Positions 45,185 to 55,667 of a stretch of 64,000 nt of DNA are shown piece after piece. The notes under the pieces were generated by a model. That model worked only from the letters and a program-made list of their open reading frames with translations. It did no database searches and was not told the DNA's origin. The DNA comes from Cytobacillus horneckiae (GTDB lineage: Bacteria; Bacillota; Bacilli; Bacillales; Cytobacillaceae). The stretch covers positions 228,288 through 292,287 of the forward strand of contig NZ_PISD01000030.1 in assembly GCF_002835735.1 (NCBI RefSeq). The letters run 5' to 3'. Position 1 is the first letter of the stretch. Every line of letters begins with the position of its first letter. The translations under genes were made by a program, and so were the position numbers.

Positions 45185-45212
45185 ATTATATAATGAATGA
45201 GCATTCAGTCAA
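45185..45212 (-). promoter_or_regulatory. fadF promoter overlapped by a palindromic operator
   Basis: Minus strand -35 TTGACT (45207-45212), 16-base spacer, -10 TATAAT (45185-45190). The spacer and -35 are covered by the palindrome TGAATGAGCATTCAGTCA (45194-45211 on the plus strand; dyad TGAATG/CATTCA). It resembles the B. subtilis FadR box TGAATGAMTANTCATTCA. A repressor bound here would block RNA polymerase. Confidence 0.75.
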
Positions 45213-45320
45213 CATGTTTTTATTTATTTTTGGTCTTTTTTCTATTGATGTAATGAGCGATAATAGAAAATGAATCTGTGGAAATACTATCTAGAAACAC
45301 ATTCATAGGAGATGATCAAG

Positions 45321-46535
45321 TTGATGATTCTATTTACCGTTGCGGTCATCTTGCTGGTTGCTTTCATATTTATTTTTCTTTTGTATATTGATTATGTTTT
45401 CGGCCGCAAGAGCCATCTAAAATCAGTCAGTAAAACGAACCCCTCCCATTCTTTCAGTACACTTTCGATTTTTGTGGACGGACCTTCATTATTTGATGAT
45501 TATTTTGCTGAATTAAAACAAGCTAAAAGCCATATCCATATTTTATTTTATATTGTTAAAGACGAAGGAATAGGCCAAGACTTTTTAACCATTTTAAAAC
45601 AAAAAGCGCGTGAAGGTGTCGAAGTCCGTCTCCTGCTAGATTGGGCAGGTAGTTTACCGATTATTCTGAATAATAAGCTTAAAAAAGATTTAAAAAGTCA
45701 TGGAATAGAGCTTGCCTTTGCCAATTCACCTACGTTTCCCTTTCTATTTTACAACGTTCAAGCAAGAAATCATAGGAAAATCTCAGTTATCGACGGAAAA
45801 TTCGGATATATTGGCGGATTTAATGTTGGACCGGAATATATAAACTTAGATCCAAAGCTGACTCCATGGCGCGATTATCATTTAAAAGTCACTGAAGAAG
45901 GTGTCATCGATCTTCAAAAATCTTTTTTAACTGATTGGAATAATGCTGCAAAAGTGAACCTTCTTCAAAATGAAGCCTACTTTCCAGCCGTTTCAAAGGG
46001 ATTGATTCAACATCAATTCATAACAACTGATGCTGCTTTTTTAGAGGAAAAATATTCTGAGCTCATTAAAAACGCTAAGCATTCAATTGAGATAGGGACA
46101 CCTTATTTTATTCCCGGCCCATGCCTTTTGAATGATTTATTAGATGCGATACACCGCGGTGTATCTGTCACTATTCTTATTCCGTATACGACTGATCACT
46201 TGCTCGTTAAAGAAGCCTCTTATCCTTATTTGCGGAAATTAATTAAAGCAGGTGCAGAAGTTTATGAATATAAAAACGGTTTCTATCATGCTAAAACAAT
46301 GATAGCCGATGATATCGCCGTAATTGGCACAGCCAATTTTGACAAAAGAAGCTTTTATTTAAATTATGAAATTAACTGTTATATTACGGATGCAAGCTTC
46401 CATGCACAGGTGAGAGAAATCTTCAAAAAGGATATGAGCAAATCAGAGCGAGTAGCGCTTAAGGATATTTCAGGTTTCAACCTAATCAGACAAGGGAAAG
46501 AAATACTTGCGCGTTCGCTCTCATTATTTTTATAG
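45321..46535 (+). CDS. Cardiolipin synthase / phospholipase D family protein
   Basis: About 404 residues. One N-terminal membrane helix (MILFTVAVILLVAFIFIFLL) is followed by two PLD domains, each with an HKD motif: NHRKISVIDGKFGYIGGFN (about 155) and YHAKTMIADDIAVIGTANFD (about 325). Makes cardiolipin from phosphatidylglycerol; YwjE/ClsB-like. Start is probably the TTG at 45321, nine bases after AGGAG; the ATG at 45312 touches that site and the ATG at 45324 is also possible. Divergent from fadF and 18 bases before uvsE. Confidence 0.88.
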   Translation: MMILFTVAVILLVAFIFIFLLYIDYVFGRKSHLKSVSKTNPSHSFSTLSIFVDGPSLFDDYFAELKQAKSHIHILFYIVKDEGIGQDFLTILKQKAREGVEVRLLLDWAGSLPIILNNKLKKDLKSHGIELAFANSPTFPFLFYNVQARNHRKISVIDGKFGYIGGFNVGPEYINLDPKLTPWRDYHLKVTEEGVIDLQKSFLTDWNNAAKVNLLQNEAYFPAVSKGLIQHQFITTDAAFLEEKYSELIKNAKHSIEIGTPYFIPGPCLLNDLLDAIHRGVSVTILIPYTTDHLLVKEASYPYLRKLIKAGAEVYEYKNGFYHAKTMIADDIAVIGTANFDKRSFYLNYEINCYITDASFHAQVREIFKKDMSKSERVALKDISGFNLIRQGKEILARSLSLFL

Positions 46536-46553
46536 AAAACAGGTGCTGACAAG

Positions 46554-47510
46554 GTGAAAATCAGATTTGGTTACGTCTCTCATGCAATCAGCCTTTGGGA
46601 TGCTTCTCCGGCAAAAGCATTGACTTATACTCGCTATCAGCAATTGCCTAAAATGGAAAGAATGGAAAAGCTAAAAGAAGTTACCAGGCAAAATATTGCT
46701 CATACACTTAGAATGGTCCATTATAACATTGCACATGAAATTGAGCTTTACCGGCTATCAAGCTCGATCGTTCCACTAGCTACCCACCCTGAAGTAATGT
46801 GGGATTTCCAGGAAGCCTTTAAATCCGAATGGCTGGAATTGGGAGAGCTAATTAAAAAATATCAGTTGCGTGTCAGCTTTCACCCTAATCAATTTACACT
46901 ATTTACCTCTCCTCGTGAAGAAGTAACTGTAAACGCAGTTGTAGACATGCAATATCATTATAGAATGCTCGAGGCGATGGGGCTTGAGCATAAAGGAATC
47001 ATCAATATTCATATTGGCGGTGCTTATGGAGATAAAACTGCAGCCATTGATCGATTTCACAAGAACTTACCATCTCTGCCTGAAGAGATAAAAGCGAGAA
47101 TGACACTTGAAAACGATGATAAAACATATAATGCAGAGGAAACGCTAACCGTTTGTGAACGAGAAGGAATTCCGATGATTTTTGATTATCATCACCATAG
47201 GGCAAATTTAGGAGAGCAAACTCTTGAAGAGCTTCTTCCCCGAATTTTTGCTACGTGGAAGACAATTGGCATGCTTCCGAAAATCCATATTTCCTCACCG
47301 AAATCGGAAAAAGCATTCCGCTCTCATGCAGACTTTGTTGATTTAGAATTTCTTAAGCCTTTGCTGCAAATGCTTAAAGAGATGAATACAGATGTAGACT
47401 TCATGATTGAAGCAAAGGCAAAGGACCAGGCCATGATGAAGCTGGTCGAAGATATTGCTGCGATGCGGGGAATGAAGAGAGCAAGTGGCGGATCTGTGAT
47501 ATTCAGGTAA
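46554..47510 (+). CDS. uvsE: UV DNA damage endonuclease
   Basis: A 318-residue endonuclease that nicks DNA 5' of UV photoproducts and other lesions, starting excision repair without UvrABC. The TIM-barrel shows the metal-ligand pattern of the family: RVSFHPNQF (about 103), [12 protein letters not shown] (about 143), LENDDKTY (about 178) and [10 protein letters not shown] (about 203), then HISSPK. GTG start after AGGTG. B. subtilis ywjD. Co-transcribed with the cardiolipin synthase gene. Confidence 0.93.
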   Translation: MKIRFGYVSHAISLWDASPAKALTYTRYQQLPKMERMEKLKEVTRQNIAHTLRMVHYNIAHEIELYRLSSSIVPLATHPEVMWDFQEAFKSEWLELGELIKKYQLRVSFHPNQFTLFTSPREEVTVNAVVDMQYHYRMLEAMGLEHKGIINIHIGGAYGDKTAAIDRFHKNLPSLPEEIKARMTLENDDKTYNAEETLTVCEREGIPMIFDYHHHRANLGEQTLEELLPRIFATWKTIGMLPKIHISSPKSEKAFRSHADFVDLEFLKPLLQMLKEMNTDVDFMIEAKAKDQAMMKLVEDIAAMRGMKRASGGSVIFR

Positions 47511-47526
47511 AATCAGCAACAAGAAA

Positions 47527-47550
47527 GCCGGCATCATTTTTGATGCCGGC
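47527..47550. terminator. Bidirectional terminator between uvsE and argS
   Basis: Perfect ten-pair stem GCCGGCATCA/TGATGCCGGC with a TTTT loop in the gap between convergent genes. T-rich sequence follows on both strands. Confidence 0.85.
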
Positions 47551-47557
47551 ACATATT

Positions 47558-49228
47558 TTACATTTTTTCCGGAGCAGAAACGCCAATTAATGATAACGCA
47601 TTTTTCAAAGTAGTTTGCACTGCTTTAATTAATCCAAGTCTAGCTTTTGTTCTTTCCGGATTTTCTGTATCAAGAACTTTTTCAGCATTATAGAAGCTAT
47701 GGAAAGCTGATGCTAAATCGTAAATATAATTTGTGATGCGGTGCGGCATGCGTTTTTCGGCAGCCTCAGCTACTGCCTGCGGGAATTCCCCAATTTTCTT
47801 CAAGACATCAAGCTCTTTTTCAGCCCCAATTAATGAAATATCCGCCTGCTGGTCAACTGAAAACCCTTGCTCCTCACCTTGTCTTAAAATGCTTGAAATA
47901 CGTGCATGGGCATATTGCGCATAGTATACTGGATTTTCATTTGATTGAGAAACAGCCAGGTCCAGGTCAAAATCTAAATGCGTATCTGCACTTCTCATCG
48001 CAAAGAAGTAGCGAGTCGCATCAAGGCCTACCTCTTCCACAAGGTCACGCATCGTAACCGCCTTTCCTGTACGTTTGCTCATTTTCATTTTTTCGCCGTT
48101 TTTATAAAGGTGAACAAGCTGGATAATTTCAACTTCTAGTGCACTCTTTTCATATCCAAGCGCCTGAATGGCAGCGCTCATGCGCGGGATATAGCCGTGA
48201 TGGTCTGCTCCCCACACATTAATAATTTTTTCAAAACCGCGTTCTAATTTATCCTTATGATAGGCAATATCTGGTGTTAAATAAGTGTAAGAACCATCAT
48301 TTTTAATTAATACACGATCCTTATCATCACCATAAGTTGTGGACCGGAACCAAGTTGCCCCATCCTCTTCGTATATATGACCGTTTGCCTTTAATGCCTC
48401 TAATGCCTTATCAATTTTGCCATTGTGATAAAGAGATGTTTCAGAATACCAAACATCGTATGGCACACGGAAATCTTCCAAATCATTTTTCAATTTCTCC
48501 ATTTCGTACTTTAAACCGTACTCACGGAAAAAATCGAAGCGTTCTTTTTCATCTGCTTGCACAAATTTATCGCCATAGTCTTCTGCTAGTTTTTTACCAA
48601 TATTAATAATATCTTCACCGTGATATCCATCTGCCGGCATTTCTTTTTCATGGCCAAGCGCTTGGAAATATCTTGCCTCTACTGATAATGCCAGATTATT
48701 AATCTGGTTACCTGCATCGTTAATATAGTATTCGCGTGAAACATCATAGCCCGCTTTCGCAAGAATGTTACATAATGAATCCCCTACTGCTGCACCGCGT
48801 GCATGCCCTAGGTGAAGATCACCTGTCGGGTTGGCTGAAACAAACTCAACTTGCACCTTGCGGCCGGCACCAACGCTAGTTTCACCATATGAATCGCCAG
48901 CATCTAACACTGCTGGAATCAATTTTGTTAAATAGCTATTATCCATGTAAAAATTAATAAAGCCTGGTCCCGCGATTTCAATTTTTTGAATCGATGCTTT
49001 TGACTGATCGAAATTGGCTATTAAACCTTCTGCAATCATACGTGGTGCTTTCTTTGCTACACGCGCTAATTGCATGGCCATATTTGTAGAATAGTCACCA
49101 TGCGCTTTTTCTTTCGGAATTTCCAGAATGACGTCAGGAATTTGCTCTTCTGCTGCAAGACCAGCTTTGACAACAGCATCTTTTATTTCCTGCTTTAAAT
49201 TATTTTGAACCTGTTCAACGATATTCAC
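47558..49228 (-). CDS. argS: Arginyl-tRNA synthetase
   Basis: A 556-residue class I synthetase charging tRNA-Arg. It has the N-terminal Arg-specific additional domain, the HIGH-type motif in [20 protein letters not shown] (HLGH, about 130) and [12 protein letters not shown] (KMSKR, about 365), and the C-terminal DALR anticodon-binding domain. Start is a GTG overlapping the ywiB stop in TAGTG, so translation is coupled. AGGAGG precedes it. Confidence 0.97.
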   Translation of the reverse strand: MNIVEQVQNNLKQEIKDAVVKAGLAAEEQIPDVILEIPKEKAHGDYSTNMAMQLARVAKKAPRMIAEGLIANFDQSKASIQKIEIAGPGFINFYMDNSYLTKLIPAVLDAGDSYGETSVGAGRKVQVEFVSANPTGDLHLGHARGAAVGDSLCNILAKAGYDVSREYYINDAGNQINNLALSVEARYFQALGHEKEMPADGYHGEDIINIGKKLAEDYGDKFVQADEKERFDFFREYGLKYEMEKLKNDLEDFRVPYDVWYSETSLYHNGKIDKALEALKANGHIYEEDGATWFRSTTYGDDKDRVLIKNDGSYTYLTPDIAYHKDKLERGFEKIINVWGADHHGYIPRMSAAIQALGYEKSALEVEIIQLVHLYKNGEKMKMSKRTGKAVTMRDLVEEVGLDATRYFFAMRSADTHLDFDLDLAVSQSNENPVYYAQYAHARISSILRQGEEQGFSVDQQADISLIGAEKELDVLKKIGEFPQAVAEAAEKRMPHRITNYIYDLASAFHSFYNAEKVLDTENPERTKARLGLIKAVQTTLKNALSLIGVSAPEKM

Positions 49229-49677
49229 TATTTTTCCTCCTCGAACGTGATTGCTAAATGGTACGTACCCGCACGGGAACCTTGCATTTTTAGTTCATAC
49301 AATAAGTCAATGGATCCCATACTTTTGTCTTCTTCAAAAGAATGAACCATTCTTTTCGTTAAAGTCATCATTTCAAAAACGCCATAGGGCGTTTCATAGC
49401 TCCCTCTTAAGCTTTTATTCATTCTAAAAGGAAGGCGCATTTTAACCGAGCCACTTCGTAAAATAAGGCCATCCTGCTCAGAAATTTTTACAATCGTTTT
49501 TACCAACCCGTCTTCCATCGCTTCCTCATACTGAAGGAAACGGGCGCTATCTTTTTTATAGTATCGTCCAAACGCAGTTAATTCAAAAGTCTCTTTATCT
49601 TTTCCATTGCGTATGTCCGTTTTCACTTTAATCTTTACCGGTACTTGTTCAACTGGACGAATAGACAACGGCTGCAC
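49228..49677 (-). CDS. ywiB: YwiB family protein (DUF1934)
   Basis: A 149-residue beta-rich, lipocalin-like protein of unknown function. Conserved elements are [20 protein letters not shown] at the start, a central [28 protein letters not shown] and [11 protein letters not shown]. It is regularly found directly upstream of argS in Bacillus. The start is not certain: the frame opens at a GTG close to AAAGGAT. Confidence 0.82.
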   Translation of the reverse strand: MQPLSIRPVEQVPVKIKVKTDIRNGKDKETFELTAFGRYYKKDSARFLQYEEAMEDGLVKTIVKISEQDGLILRSGSVKMRLPFRMNKSLRGSYETPYGVFEMMTLTKRMVHSFEEDKSMGSIDLLYELKMQGSRAGTYHLAITFEEEK

Positions 49678-49808
49678 ATCCTTTTTGTCTGCTTTTTCAT
49701 AAACCGAGCAGAAATTCTATAACCTTATTAGTATAAAACAAAATGAGGTCGTGTACCAGTCGGGATTTTATTGGAATTCGCTTATTCGCTAACTAATGTC
49801 AACTTCGT

Positions 49809-49858
49809 GCTTTTTTGCGTCTCTCTCCGACTTTTTGCGTCATTCTTCGACTTTTTTC
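49809..49858. repeat. Degenerate tandem repeat of about 20 bases
   Basis: Three consecutive units of the form CTTTTTTGCGTC-N6-CCGA: CTTTTTTGCGTC..., CTTTTTGCGTCATTCTTCGA and a partial CTTTTTTCACC. It lies between ywiB and the speB terminator, with no gene. Confidence 0.6.
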
Positions 49859-49869
49859 ACCAACCGCAA

Positions 49870-49901
49870 CAAAAAGACACCAAGAAATTTCCTGGTGTCT
49901 T
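49870..49901 (-). terminator. Terminator after speB
   Basis: Stem AAGACACCA/TGGTGTCTT with a ten-base loop, followed by TTTTTG on the minus strand. Confidence 0.85.
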
Positions 49902-49906
49902 CAATC

Positions 49907-50779
49907 TTATTTAACCCAACCTAATATCATTTCGCGAATGAGCTTGCTTGCTGTGTTTGCAGTTTGCTCGGATGGGTCATAAATCGGCGCGACCTCCACA
50001 AGATCTGCACCGACAACATTTACTTTAGAATGAGCAATTTCATGAATGGATGCAAGCAGTTCTTTAGAAGTAATGCCGCCTGCGTCAACTGTACCTGTGC
50101 CTGGTGCGTGTGCTGGATCTAGAACATCAATATCGATTGTCACATAGACCGGTCGTCCAGCCAATTTTGGCAGTATCTCTTTCAATGGCGCGTGAACTTC
50201 AAATTTCGAAATATGCATGCCGACTTCTTTTGCCCAGACGAACTCTTCCTTCATTCCAGAACGGATGCCGAATGAATAGACATTTCCAGGGCCAATCAGT
50301 TCAGCCGCTTTTCGAATCGGGGTACTATGTGATAACGGTTCGCCTTCATAGTCTTCGCGAAGATCGGTATGTGCATCCATATGGATAATTGCAAGGTCCG
50401 AATATTTCTTATACATTGCCTTAATGACAGGCCAGCTGACTAAATGCTCGCCGCCCATACCTAACGGAAATTTACCATCAGCTAGCAGTCCATCAATATA
50501 TTTTTCAATCATATCAATGCTTTTTTGCGGATTTCCGAACGGAAGCGGAATATCTCCAGCATCAAAGTATTTTACTTCTTCTAGCTCACGGTCAAGATAA
50601 GCGCTGTACTCTTCTAAGCCGATTGAGACTTCGCGGATACGTGCCGGGCCGAAGCGGGAGCCTGGTCGATAGCTGACTGTCCAATCCATTGGCATGCCGT
50701 AAAGAACGGCTTCACTTTCATCATAATTCGGATGGCTTTTTATAAAGACATTACCGGAATATGCTTCATCAAAACGCAT
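49907..50779 (-). CDS. speB: Agmatinase (SpeB)
   Basis: A 290-residue ureohydrolase converting agmatine to putrescine and urea. The binuclear manganese ligands are in GGEHL (about 115), IIHMDAHTDLRE (about 136) and VYVTIDIDVLDPAHAPGTG (about 215). It lies 22 bases downstream of speE; together they supply spermidine in the ADC-agmatine route. The speA decarboxylase is not in the window. Confidence 0.95.
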   Translation of the reverse strand: MRFDEAYSGNVFIKSHPNYDESEAVLYGMPMDWTVSYRPGSRFGPARIREVSIGLEEYSAYLDRELEEVKYFDAGDIPLPFGNPQKSIDMIEKYIDGLLADGKFPLGMGGEHLVSWPVIKAMYKKYSDLAIIHMDAHTDLREDYEGEPLSHSTPIRKAAELIGPGNVYSFGIRSGMKEEFVWAKEVGMHISKFEVHAPLKEILPKLAGRPVYVTIDIDVLDPAHAPGTGTVDAGGITSKELLASIHEIAHSKVNVVGADLVEVAPIYDPSEQTANTASKLIREMILGWVK

Positions 50780-50801
50780 AGGGCTTTCCTCCGTTAAATA
50801 A

Positions 50802-51629
50802 TTATTTAACTAAATCTTGAACAAATTTAGGCAATACAAATGCTGCTTTATGCAATTCTTTTGTGTAATATTTTGTTTCGATTTCATGGAAACGGTCTTC
50901 GCTTACTGCTAATGGGTCGTGTTTTTTTGAGCCGATAGTAAATGCCCATAATCCGCTCGGATACGTAGGAATATTGGCTACATAAAGGCGTGTAATCGGG
51001 AAGATTTCTTTTACATCCTTTTGTACGTCGCGAATTAAGTCCGCTTTAAACCAAGGGTTATCAGATTGCGCTACGAATAGGCCATCTTCTTTCAAAGCTT
51101 TTGAAATCCCCGCATAGAATCCTTTAGTGAAAAGATTTACCGCAGGTCCAACCGGTTCAGTTGAATCAACCATGATTACATCATATTCATTTTCACTTTC
51201 CGCAATATGCATGAAGCCATCGCCAACCTTCACTTCAACACGTGGATCCTCTAATTTTCCGGCAATTTCCGGCAAGAATTTTTTAGAGTACTCGATTACT
51301 TTTCCATCGATATCTACAAGGGTTGCTTTTTTCACACTTGGGTGTTTCAGCACTTCGCGGATTACACCGCCGTCTCCTCCGCCAACAACAAGGATGTTTT
51401 CAGGATTTGGGTGTGTAAATAAAGGAATATGTGCAACCATTTCATGATAAACAAACTCATCCTTCACAGATGTCATCACCATGTCATCTAACAGCAGCAT
51501 ATTGCCCCACTCTTCTGTTTCTACCATATCTAGTTTTTGAAATTCCGTTTGCTCTGTATGTAAAGTTCGATTCACCTTCATTGTGATACCGAAGTTTTCA
51601 GTTTGTTTCTCAGTAAACCAAATGCTCAT
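50802..51629 (-). CDS. speE: Spermidine synthase
   Basis: A 275-residue aminopropyltransferase. N-terminal beta domain, then a Rossmann fold binding decarboxylated SAM ([19 protein letters not shown], about 78-96) and the catalytic [13 protein letters not shown] (about 155). First gene of the speE-speB pair. The ATG has GGATGAG upstream. Confidence 0.96.
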   Translation of the reverse strand: MSIWFTEKQTENFGITMKVNRTLHTEQTEFQKLDMVETEEWGNMLLLDDMVMTSVKDEFVYHEMVAHIPLFTHPNPENILVVGGGDGGVIREVLKHPSVKKATLVDIDGKVIEYSKKFLPEIAGKLEDPRVEVKVGDGFMHIAESENEYDVIMVDSTEPVGPAVNLFTKGFYAGISKALKEDGLFVAQSDNPWFKADLIRDVQKDVKEIFPITRLYVANIPTYPSGLWAFTIGSKKHDPLAVSEDRFHEIETKYYTKELHKAAFVLPKFVQDLVK

Positions 51630-51877
51630 TAATAACTCATCCTTTCATATTAGAAAAGTATTTCTTAAGTGCTCAGTTTAACTTTATCGTTCCCTAAAAG
51701 TTAAATGACAAACATGAGAATCAGTATAGTGCATTCTAGCAAAATTGCAAGCAAAATTTTTACCTGTGGAATTCATAGAAAAATGTTTAAAATACGCGTT
51801 TAATTTCAATACTATACTTATATCTTTTTTCTAGATTCTAATAAATTTCTCTAAGCAGAAAATCGGGGGTGGTATAT

Positions 51878-53953
51878 ATGGAAATTATGACAGACAAGCG
51901 ATTTAGAAAAGCAGGAAAGTATTTGCGGGCTCTTATAATTATTAGCTTAATAGGTTTTGCCTTGGCAGTCTTCCTATTCATCGGAATTTTCATTTATGCC
52001 AAAATACTAGGGCCTCCTCCGCTGGCGGTTCCGCAATCAACGCTATATTTAGCGAATGATGGGGCGGTTATCGGAGAAAGCAATAATGGAGAGAAAAGGT
52101 ATTGGGCGGATATTACAAATATTAGCCCGCATTTAACAGATGCTACCATTGCTATTGAGGATAAAGGATTTTACGACCATCATGGCTTTGATTATAAACG
52201 GATTGCTGGCGCCATCATGGCTGATATAAAAGCAATGGCAAAGGTGCAGGGCGCCAGTACGATCAGCCAGCAATATGCAAGAAACTTGTTTCTTGAGCAT
52301 GATAAAACATGGAAAAGAAAGCTAAATGAGGCTTTCTATACGATACGCCTTGAAATGAACTATTCTAAAGAACAAATATTAGAAGGCTATTTAAATACCA
52401 TATACTATGGAAATGGCGCTTATGGGGCACAGGCAGCGAGCCAATATTATTTCGGAAAAGATGCAAATGAACTGAGTCTCAGTGAAGCGGCAATGTTAGC
52501 TGGCATTCCGAAAGGACCGAGCATCTACTCTCCGCTAGCATCAGAGGAAAAGGCAAAATCGAGGCAAAAAATTATTTTGCAGGCAATGCAAGATAACGGC
52601 TATATAACTGAGCAGGATGCGTCTAAAGCGTTAAATGAAAAGCTTGTTATAGTTGGAAAACATCAGCATACGGTGACAAAGACCGCACCGTATTTTCAGG
52701 ACGCAGTCAAAACTGCGTTAAAGTCTCAGTTAAAGCTTGATGATCGGACGATTGAATTGGGCGGCTTAAAAATTCACACAACATTGGATATGAATAAGCA
52801 GGCGGCAGCAGAAAAAATAGTCGCTGACAGGATTGCACAGGATTCAGACATACAGGTTGGGATGGTCGCGATGAATCCAAAAAACGGCTATATCGAGGCG
52901 ATGATTGGCGGCAAAGATTATAGTGAGAGTCCATTCAACCGGGCATTACAAGCGATTAGGCAACCAGGATCAACAATTAAGCCATTGCTTTACTATGCTG
53001 CGATAGAGCAAGGATTCACACCATCTACCACGATATTAAGTGAACCGACCACTTTCCGTTTTGATGATGGCAAATCTGAATACTCACCGCATAATTATAA
53101 TAGCAAGTATGCAAATGGCGAAATTACGATGGCGCAGGCTCTTGCTTTATCGGATAATATCTATGCAGTCAAAACCCATCTTTTTATAGGGGAAGATTCA
53201 CTAGTTGAGGCAGTGAAGAGGTTTGGCATTCAATCTAAAATGGATAAAGTCCCTTCTCTTGCACTAGGTACTTCAGGCATAAGGGTGACGGAGCTCGCGA
53301 ATGCATACAGCATGCTTGCGAATGGCGGAAAACAAACCTCTCCAGTCTTGATTACTAAGGTGGAAGACTATAAAGGAGATGTCATTTACGAAGCTAAAAA
53401 AGAGAAGGAACAAGTGTTGAGCCCTGATTCAGCCTTCGTTGTGACCCATATGATGACAGGCGTTTTCGATCCAAAGCTGAACGGCTATGCGAGTGTAACA
53501 GGATCAACAGTGAGCGGAAAATTGACGAGGCAATATGCTGCGAAGTCAGGTTCTACAGAAACAGACAGCTGGATGGCAGGCTTTTCACCACAGTTGGTTA
53601 CTGCCGTATGGACAGGATATGATAAAGGGCAAAAGATAGAAATAGTCAATGAAAAGTCTTATGCTAAAGAAATATGGAGCGATTTCATGGAGGAAGCGCA
53701 CAAAGGTTTACCTGTTCAATCCTTTAAACCGCCAGAAAACACTGTTGGTGTCTATGTTGAGCCTGGCAGTGGCAAACTTGCAACGGTCAATTGTCCGGTA
53801 AAGCGCTTGACTTACTTTGTCGCCGGAACTGAGCCGACCGAATATTGCACTGATCATCTGCCGAATCACGAAATGACACCTGAAAAATATCATAAACATC
53901 ATCATAAAGTTAAAATGCCATGGTATAAGAAGATTTTCCCATGGACTTCATAA
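51878..53953 (+). CDS. pbpG: Class A penicillin-binding protein (PbpG-like)
   Basis: A 691-residue bifunctional peptidoglycan enzyme. One N-terminal membrane helix (about 22-45) is followed by the glycosyltransferase-51 domain (AIEDKGFYDHHGFD near 90, QGASTISQQYARNLFL, AAMLAGIPKGPSIYSP) and the transpeptidase domain with SXXK at RQPGSTIKP, SDN at LALSDNIY and KTG-like KSGSTETDSW. The ATG at 51878 follows GGGGGTGG; codons upstream to a GTG are unsupported. B. subtilis pbpG (ywhE) is expressed in the forespore for spore cortex work. The C-terminal tail is His/Lys-rich. Confidence 0.93.
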   Translation: MEIMTDKRFRKAGKYLRALIIISLIGFALAVFLFIGIFIYAKILGPPPLAVPQSTLYLANDGAVIGESNNGEKRYWADITNISPHLTDATIAIEDKGFYDHHGFDYKRIAGAIMADIKAMAKVQGASTISQQYARNLFLEHDKTWKRKLNEAFYTIRLEMNYSKEQILEGYLNTIYYGNGAYGAQAASQYYFGKDANELSLSEAAMLAGIPKGPSIYSPLASEEKAKSRQKIILQAMQDNGYITEQDASKALNEKLVIVGKHQHTVTKTAPYFQDAVKTALKSQLKLDDRTIELGGLKIHTTLDMNKQAAAEKIVADRIAQDSDIQVGMVAMNPKNGYIEAMIGGKDYSESPFNRALQAIRQPGSTIKPLLYYAAIEQGFTPSTTILSEPTTFRFDDGKSEYSPHNYNSKYANGEITMAQALALSDNIYAVKTHLFIGEDSLVEAVKRFGIQSKMDKVPSLALGTSGIRVTELANAYSMLANGGKQTSPVLITKVEDYKGDVIYEAKKEKEQVLSPDSAFVVTHMMTGVFDPKLNGYASVTGSTVSGKLTRQYAAKSGSTETDSWMAGFSPQLVTAVWTGYDKGQKIEIVNEKSYAKEIWSDFMEEAHKGLPVQSFKPPENTVGVYVEPGSGKLATVNCPVKRLTYFVAGTEPTEYCTDHLPNHEMTPEKYHKHHHKVKMPWYKKIFPWTS

Positions 53954-53987
53954 TTTCATCACAAAAAAGGCAATTGACTATAAAATG

Positions 53988-54017
53988 AAAAACCTCGGCA
54001 AAAGCGCCGAGGTTTTT
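53988..54017 (+). terminator. Terminator after pbpG
   Basis: Perfect 11-pair stem AAAACCTCGGC/GCCGAGGTTTT with a six-base loop and a T run on the plus strand. Confidence 0.9.
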
Positions 54018-54148
54018 CGTGTCCTAGTCCTATAAAGTGCTTAGCACTGATAATAAGTTTACTTTTTTTATCAGCTCGCCGCAAGAGGTTCTAAAAGCAC
54101 TTCAACAAACTGTCACAAATACGCCACATTTTTGGCGGCAATTCCCTT

Positions 54149-54655
54149 TTACACTTGCAAATCTGCTTTTAATTGTTCTGATGAGCGTTCCCACATTCCT
54201 GCATCATGGTTTTGCAGAAATTCAGCAAGTATTTTCTTTGATTTTCCATCCATATGGTCAACAATAATATGGCGCTTAATTGATTTATCCATTCTGTTCA
54301 CATGCTCAGGAAGAGATTTATATCCGCGGCGAATCGAGCGGTCAACCGTCATTTCGCAGGCTGTAACCCCCGCATAATAAGTACCCTCTGCTTTCCGGTC
54401 GATCGTTACCCATATTAGCCAATAAGGCTTTCCATTCGGGACTTCTTCCTTCGTTTTAAGAAACTTAATTCCTCTTTCAACCGCACTTCTTGCATGCATC
54501 GCTCCAATTTCAATTGAAGCTTCGCCTTCCTGAACATCTATAATGACAGGAGAGACGTTATCAAGGCTTAATGAACCTACGCCAAACCCTCCATGGCCTT
54601 CAGTTGGATCATTTTTAATGATATTAAATTCTAGCTTTTTCTTTTTTTCTGTCAT
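54149..54655 (-). CDS. ywhD: YwhD family protein
   Basis: A 168-residue conserved Bacillus protein with no assigned function. It is soluble, with segments FNIIKNDPTEGHGGFGVGSLSLDNVSP (core NDPTEGHGGFGVGSLSL), the invariant GAMHARSAVERGIKF and YYAGVTACEMTVDRSIRRGYKSLPEHVNRMDK. It lies 25 bases downstream of ywhC, so the two form one transcript. Confidence 0.85.
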   Translation of the reverse strand: MTEKKKKLEFNIIKNDPTEGHGGFGVGSLSLDNVSPVIIDVQEGEASIEIGAMHARSAVERGIKFLKTKEEVPNGKPYWLIWVTIDRKAEGTYYAGVTACEMTVDRSIRRGYKSLPEHVNRMDKSIKRHIIVDHMDGKSKKILAEFLQNHDAGMWERSSEQLKADLQV

Positions 54656-54680
54656 GGAATTTTCCTCCTTAAATCATAGT

Positions 54681-55340
54681 TTATCTTATAAAGAGCCATT
54701 CGAAGAACGCTGTAAGTCCTCCGCCTAATGACGGCAGGATTGTGTTAAATACTGGGCTGATCGTGTATTGGCTTAGAGGCGTAATCACTAATATGATGAA
54801 AATAAGCGAGCCATACACTTCATATTGAGTCATCTTTGCGCGCAGATTAACTGGAACTAAATCCGCAATGATTCTGTAGCCATCGAGTGGCGGAAGCGGC
54901 AAAAGATTAAACACAAACAGCATGAGATTAATCCAGAAAAATATACTTAAAAATTGAGGTATTGCGCTTGGCAATTGACCAGCGAGTCCTAAACTTATCA
55001 TCGCATACCCAAAGATAAGCGCAATAATAGCCAAAATTAGATTGCTGAGCGGACCAGCAATTGATACGCATACACCGGAAAGCCTCGGCTTTTTAAAATA
55101 AAAGCGATTAACCGGGACCGGCCTCGCCCATCCGAAGCCTGCAATAAAGATAAGAATGGTTCCAATTGGATCCAAATGCTTCAGCGGATTTAATGTTAGT
55201 CTTCCTTGATTTTTCGCTGTCGGGTCTCCGAATTTATAAGCGACAAACGCATGAGCTAATTCATGTACCGTAAAGGCAATCATTAATGTGATGGCTACAT
55301 AAGGAATATCCCTAATTGGATATGCTAAAAATTGTTCCAC
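54681..55340 (-). CDS. ywhC: Site-2 protease family membrane metallopeptidase (YwhC)
   Basis: A 219-residue M50-family protease with about five membrane segments. The zinc site is HELAHAFVAYKFG (HExxH, about 28) and the third ligand is in NLLPLPPLDGYRIIADL (about 150). Such enzymes cut substrates inside the membrane; the target here is unknown. GTG start after AGATAGAGG. Its promoter is about 190 bases upstream. Confidence 0.9.
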   Translation of the reverse strand: MEQFLAYPIRDIPYVAITLMIAFTVHELAHAFVAYKFGDPTAKNQGRLTLNPLKHLDPIGTILIFIAGFGWARPVPVNRFYFKKPRLSGVCVSIAGPLSNLILAIIALIFGYAMISLGLAGQLPSAIPQFLSIFFWINLMLFVFNLLPLPPLDGYRIIADLVPVNLRAKMTQYEVYGSLIFIILVITPLSQYTISPVFNTILPSLGGGLTAFFEWLFIR

Positions 55341-55527
55341 GCCTCTATCTCCTTTTTATAGCTAGTAGGAAGATTAAAACTTCATAATCGCATGTAGGTC
55401 TCATTTCTTATATTTTCTACTAGTAATTGAAACTGAGGCATCCGCCGCAAAGACTTGGTGAATACCATGTTTTTCTTACCCCTATCTACATCCATATGTA
55501 AAACCATGTATGAGTTATTCATAATAA

Positions 55528-55556
55528 AGTATACCGCATTATCCAATCAATGTGAA
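55528..55556 (-). promoter_or_regulatory. Sigma-A promoter candidate for ywhC-ywhD
   Basis: Minus strand -35 TTCACA (55551-55556), 17-base spacer, -10 TATACT (55528-55533), each 5 of 6 to consensus. The remainder of the gap 55341-55667 between the divergent ywhC and ywhB holds no other feature I can name. Confidence 0.6.
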
Positions 55557-55667
55557 AACATGCATAGACGATATTTTCGTTCTTGAATAATTTAAAAAAA
55601 TGTGAAAAACTATAAACAATTGCCGTAAGAACGGCTCTATACATATCCAATCAAAGGAGGCTCCACA

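Noticed and set aside
51780..51840. Sigma-G promoter upstream of pbpG
   Set aside because: AATACTA resembles a sigma-G -10, but no -35 stands at the right distance.
53455..53475. GACAGGCGT and similar pieces inside genes as further copies of the GGTACCTGTCACC repeat
   Set aside because: They lie in coding sequence (pbpG, also fba and hbd) and match only seven to eight bases, as expected by chance.
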